From Parus major (lineage: Eukaryota > Chordata > Aves > Passeriformes > Paridae), in NCBI RefSeq assembly GCF_001522545.3, contig NC_031799.1:33589458-33653457 (forward strand): a DNA stretch of 64,000 bases. Direction: 5' to 3'. The notes under the pieces were generated by a model. It was not told the origin of the DNA, ran no database searches, and saw only the letters and a list, made by a program, of their open reading frames with translations. Of this stretch, positions 60,038-64,000 are shown in pieces (position 1 is the first letter of the stretch; each line of letters starts with the position of its first letter). The position numbers and the translations under genes were made by a program.

Positions 60038-62334
60038 TAGATTCATAGGTATATATATCCATACAATGCTATTAGATATTCTTGTATTGCTTAATCTATA
60101 ATTTAAGTCAGCATAGGTATTTTAACAAAAAAAAATTGCAACTACTAATTTATATTTCATCTGAGCACTCTGACACACAGTAGAAAAAATCCATATATAA
60201 AAGCTTTTATCTGTGCAATTATATGTACTATGTTTCTCTTTCAACAAACTACTGATTTAGCAATAATGGTTTGTTATTGTTAGTATAACATAGATTTGCC
60301 ATATCGTTACATTAAAAAACTTTTCAAAATATATTAATAAGCAAAGATAACAATACTTTGATCCTGCAGTCATTTTTAAACTATCACATCAGTGCCCCAT
60401 TTTGTTTTAATGTGACATCTGGCTTAAATTCCTTCCATCTTAGGTTGCCACTGTTATTCTACCCATATTAATCACATTAAATTCATAACTTTGCTACTTA
60501 GTAATTTCACACAAAGCAAATAGAATTAAATTCAACTCTGAGCTGACATCCACCACTAAAATCACAAATCTCTTATACCCCACGTAGGTCTCAAATAGTG
60601 ATTGAAGATTTGCACTGAACCTCTGCTTTGTGGTAAACTTCTCTTCTAGTGGAAACTTCTCTCATCTATTGCATAACACAAGTCACATGGCTTGTCCTAG
60701 GAGGCTTAAACTACAGGTCTACAAAAGATGCAATTTCATGCTACTCAATGCTTTTAATAGTTTAGATCTTAACGAAGCTTAATTAGCATCTGTAAGTCAA
60801 TACAAATATTTATCTGTACATAAAACATTATCCCCAATATACTAAGTGACAGCACTTTTATAAGGCAGACACAAGCCAGGATTCAAATATCTGAGAAAAG
60901 GTGGAAACTACCAGACCCAAGTTTAGGACAAGGTCACAGAGCAGCAACAATGGTCAGCAGGATTTCACAGAATCTCTGTGACAATTTGCAGGAACTGACA
61001 GAAAAGATGTGGTACAGCAGACTAGCAAGTAAGACAGAGATACCAGCAGGGACTGCAGAGAGCACATATTTTGATTTTCATGCCGGCCAATAAGAAAGCA
61101 TTCTTTTGCCTTTCTGACAATTATGTCAGTCTTCTTTACAGCAGCTGAACAACTGTGAACACAGTGATAGATGCTTGCTTCACTGCTTGCAGACTACCTT
61201 GCAAATACAAGACAGAAACTGACAGAGTAGGAAATGTGCAAACCACAGAACAAAAACATCGACCTTTTAAATGAAGGACAGAATAGAACTTTCATGCTCA
61301 AAAAAAATGAAGGCTCATGCTTTACTGCCAGTGCTTAAACTTTATGCCCCAAGAAATACTTTGTTTTGTTCCCTTTCATTAATAATTCTGAACTGAAAGC
61401 AGGGCTAGAGTTAGACCTTACTAAAAAGGTGCAACTTGTCTTGAATTGTTATGCCTAAGGATTTCTTTACAATGTAATGAATCCACAGGTGTAATTCTAG
61501 GGCATACAAGAATCTTCTGAAAAAAAGAGTATTTCAGAGAGTATGTAATCATAAGATTTCCATTAGGACTTCCCAAAAGGCAGGTGAGTCAGTAAGAGAA
61601 AACATTTGTCGTATTCTTGACTCGTCAGTTTAAAGCAGACAAACAGAAATCATTCAATAATTAATTTGCACACTCCTGCAAAAGCATGATCTGAGAAACT
61701 GAAGCCATGTCCCAGTAAGGAGCAGGACTTACTGAAGTATCTTTTGTGCCAATAAATAGGACAGCAGGAAACAACCAGCGCTTAAGTTTTTTCCTTTTTG
61801 TGTTTTTACTGGCGTGTTCTGTGACACAAACAATAATATTATAAGACTTACTTTCTTATTTAATAGAAACATCTGGAGGAAGAATTTAAAAAATATTCCT
61901 AACAAATGAGTATGACTCCCAGTTTTCACCTCCTAGTAGGAAATGATATCTGATTCATATTCTGAGAATTAATAGCCTTTACAATTGGAGACAGGATATA
62001 GCTTTAAGACTCGTAACTGTAATAAAAAAAAGTGCTCTTGAAGAAAAAGACTTAGAAAGCAACAATAAATTAATGCTTCAAGGATTTTAGAATATATGAA
62101 AGTCATTTATGGGATTAGCTGCTTCTAGAAAATTATGCCTAAAATAAATATACTAAACTGAATTATTAAAATAAAATTAATTTCATTAATCCTCTGGGAA
62201 GTCTAACGAGACTAATTATTATCTTTTAGCATATCACACTTTTCTCTGACTAAATAAAAAAGTCATTTAATGAAGATGAAAAGAGTTTTCAGACAGCAAG
62301 GAACACAGATTCCTAAAAGCATGAATACTTTGAG

Positions 62335-62450
62335 CCCTTAAGAAAGGCTCTTGAGAATCACCTAGTTCCAGCCCTTTTGCCTTGTGCGGGGACACCTTTC
62401 ACTAGGACAGGCTACCCAAAGCCTAATGGCCTGTCAAATTCAAGAAAGTC
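62335..62450 (-). mobile_element. Old CR1 fragment
   Basis: 'AGAATCACCTAGTTCCAGCCCTTTTGCC...GGGGACACCTTTCACTAGGACAGGCTACCCAAAGCC' on + matches the reverse complement of the CR1 3' region. It is short and diverged, and lies within the putative 3' UTR. Confidence 0.75.
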
Positions 62451-62850
62451 CTGCATGATTTCTAGAATTATTTTTAAGCAATAAAGTTGCTGCTGCTCTG
62501 TGACACAAGCAAACTAACACTTATTGTAACAACTAACTATTGTGTTCAGCTATGCATAAACATTAATATGCTGAAGACAAAAATGAAAAAATCCCCATCC
62601 TCATTGACCTATTCATGAGGCACACTGTTGGCAAAACGGTATCCTTTTAAACAGAAATGGCGCACACACACATAGAAACCAATGCTAGATGGTATACTTT
62701 TCCTAATGAAAACTGTGTCTGAAAACAGTAAAAATAACCAGGCCTCAAAATTCTGCTGTTTCCATGGCAAATAGGACCGGCCCTTTTGGTCTTCTTGAAC
62801 TTCTGAACGACAGGGGAAACTTATAAACCAAACACAATTGATCAAATCAC

Positions 62851-62955
62851 TTATTGTACAGCATGGTTGTGATTGTCTGGGTGATGAAAATCCATGTGAA
62901 CCCTCTTCTTCAAATGCCTGGCAATGATGCTTCTTGTTTCAGGGTCATGTCGATG
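62851..62955 (-). CDS. Candidate terminal coding exon, gene not identified (PRUNE2 expected by synteny)
   Basis: On the minus strand, an acceptor (GTGTCTTTAATAAATAG) ends just before 62955. It is followed by an open segment of 34 codons starting HRHDPETRSIIARHLKKR and ending HNHAVQ, then TAA. The peptide is basic and His-rich, with balanced amino-acid use that looks coding rather than random. In human, GCNT1 and PRUNE2 converge, with PRUNE2 on the opposite strand, so this position and orientation suit the PRUNE2 3' end or an alternative last exon of it. I do not recognise the peptide as the canonical PRUNE2 C-terminus, which ends a BCH/CRAL-TRIO-type domain. The gene would continue beyond the right edge. 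The reading phase and exon status rest on sequence appearance only. Confidence 0.35.
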   Translation of the reverse strand, partial: HRHDPETRSIIARHLKKRVHMDFHHPDNHNHAVQ

Positions 62956-64000
62956 CTATTTATTAAAGACACAATGACAAAGAACAACAACAAATTAATG
63001 AGTGCTCTGAAAACACTAAAATAACATGGCTAATTATTTCCCCAATCCTGAGCTCTCACAAAGTGTTTGAGTATCCTTATCTCTCATTTACTTCAATGCA
63101 GTAGTCTGAAATAACTTACACACATCCTATCTACATCTATGAAAGTGCACACTTTGCTAAGTGCTGTTACTGTTTTATTGAAATAAAAAACTACTTTTTC
63201 AGCAATTCCAATCTGAAGTAAATCAGTTGGGAGAAGATCCACTGGTGGAAAGACATAACAGTGTGGCAGGAATGGGTACCCCTAAAAATGTTACTAAGTG
63301 TACAGTTTTTGCTATTTAGTGCAAAGCATATGCCATGAAACACTTCAGAGGTATTCTTTAGAGGAAGAAGTCGTCTTCATAAATGTTGCCTCAAGATACG
63401 ATCTTCCTTAAAGAATACATAATTTTAAATTTCCTCATAATTGTATTTCATATTATTCGTTCAGAATATTCATAATAATTCATAGTATTTATGAACTGTT
63501 ACACAATTATTCTTCTACTAGGAATCACTTCACAATATTTCCTTTAAAGTCATGAAGAAATGCAACGAATTGACCAAAACAGAACACAGGAAGCATGACA
63601 ATAGACAGAAACCTTTGAAACAGAATGAAAAACAACAGAAGCAAACTAAGTGCTGGGCAGACTCCAGAGGTGTTCCAACAGAAAGCGTACAGAAAAACAG
63701 TCTCTGTAAAACTGCTGTTCCCAGAGTGAGGGGATTTATGTAGGATGCTATTTCCTGAACAAATGACAAAAAATAAGGGATATGATCACAGGAAAATTAT
63801 TGCCACTTCTGAAGAGAGATTTATATCTACGCAGAGAAAATAAATGCCATGAATTAGCATTAATCTGGCCTTAAATATATTATATAAGAGAAATTACATT
63901 ATTTAACATAAATGTAATTTCTCTTCTCTTTTTGCTGCCCAGCTTATCATTCAAGAAAAACAGAAAAGTTGTTCAAGCCACAGAAGGTCAAAATCGTGCA
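62956..64000. other. Right-edge stretch, probable intron of the convergent gene
   Basis: No second exon can be supported firmly. A GTAAGT donor on the minus strand at 63119-63114 could end a 50-base exon (63120-63169) that joins in frame to the segment at 62955, but its acceptor tract is weak. An inverted repeat lies at 63886-63925. Confidence 0.35.
63886..63925. repeat. Inverted repeat, 15-bp arms, 10-base loop
   Basis: AAGAGAAATTACATT (63886-63900) pairs exactly with 63911-63925 across the loop ATTTAACATA. It is an AT-rich hairpin of unknown significance, possibly the end of a small element. Confidence 0.9.

Larger units (their letters stand above)
60015..62850 (-). other. Probable 3' UTR of a convergent minus-strand gene
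   Basis: Runs from the stop codon at 62851-62853 down to the polyadenylation signal at 60032-60037. It is AT-rich with no long open frame, as a 3' UTR would be, and holds one old CR1 fragment near 62.34-62.45 kb in the same strand sense. A length of about 2.8 kb is ordinary for a vertebrate brain-expressed gene. Continuity as a single exon is inferred. Confidence 0.4.

Overview
This is vertebrate nuclear DNA, most likely from a songbird. It is AT-rich and mostly non-coding, and holds one intact protein gene. Bird origin is supported by several CR1 retrotransposon pieces, by solo LTRs of endogenous retroviruses that look like families known from passerines, and by the protein itself, which aligns without gaps to mammalian GCNT1 apart from a two-residue offset at the N-terminus. 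GCNT1 lies on human 9q21, a region that corresponds to the avian Z chromosome, so Z-linkage is likely (inference from synteny).

Layout. Positions 1-20.5 kb are gene-poor and repeat-rich: a TG/TA microsatellite, two CR1 copies at 5.6-7.7 kb, an LTR at 8.2-8.9 kb, an ERVL-type LTR at 9.7-10.2 kb, and a cluster of LTRs at 12.2-19.1 kb in which one LTR is split by others inserted inside it. A CpG island with GC boxes at about 20.56-21.27 kb, followed by a long pyrimidine tract, is the probable GCNT1 promoter. A roughly 7 kb intron, nearly free of recognisable repeats, leads to a candidate non-coding exon (27.70-27.84 kb) and then to the single coding exon of GCNT1 (CDS 28383-29663, + strand), which has polyadenylation signals near 30.6 kb.

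From 31 to 60 kb I found no convincing gene. This stretch holds a decayed CR1 (37.9-38.6 kb), a tetranucleotide repeat, a GATAAAAAGG-type minisatellite, two ERVL-type LTRs (45.7 and 55.6 kb, the second interrupted by a CR1), a perfect 23-bp-arm palindrome inside a 145-bp tandem duplication (47.0-47.2 kb), a 40-base A tract and another solo LTR (54.1-54.8 kb).

At the right edge, on the minus strand, a short open segment with a splice acceptor and a stop codon (62955 down to 62851) is followed by about 2.8 kb ending at a well-formed AATAAA (60032-60037). It looks like the last exon and 3' UTR of a gene converging on GCNT1. PRUNE2 is the expected neighbour by synteny, but I could not confirm the identity from the peptide.

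I saw no CRISPR array, operon, tRNA, rRNA or intact retroviral gene, and no new multi-gene system. The most useful leads are the GCNT1 upstream ORF and 5' exon, the unidentified terminal exon and the nested repeat structures.
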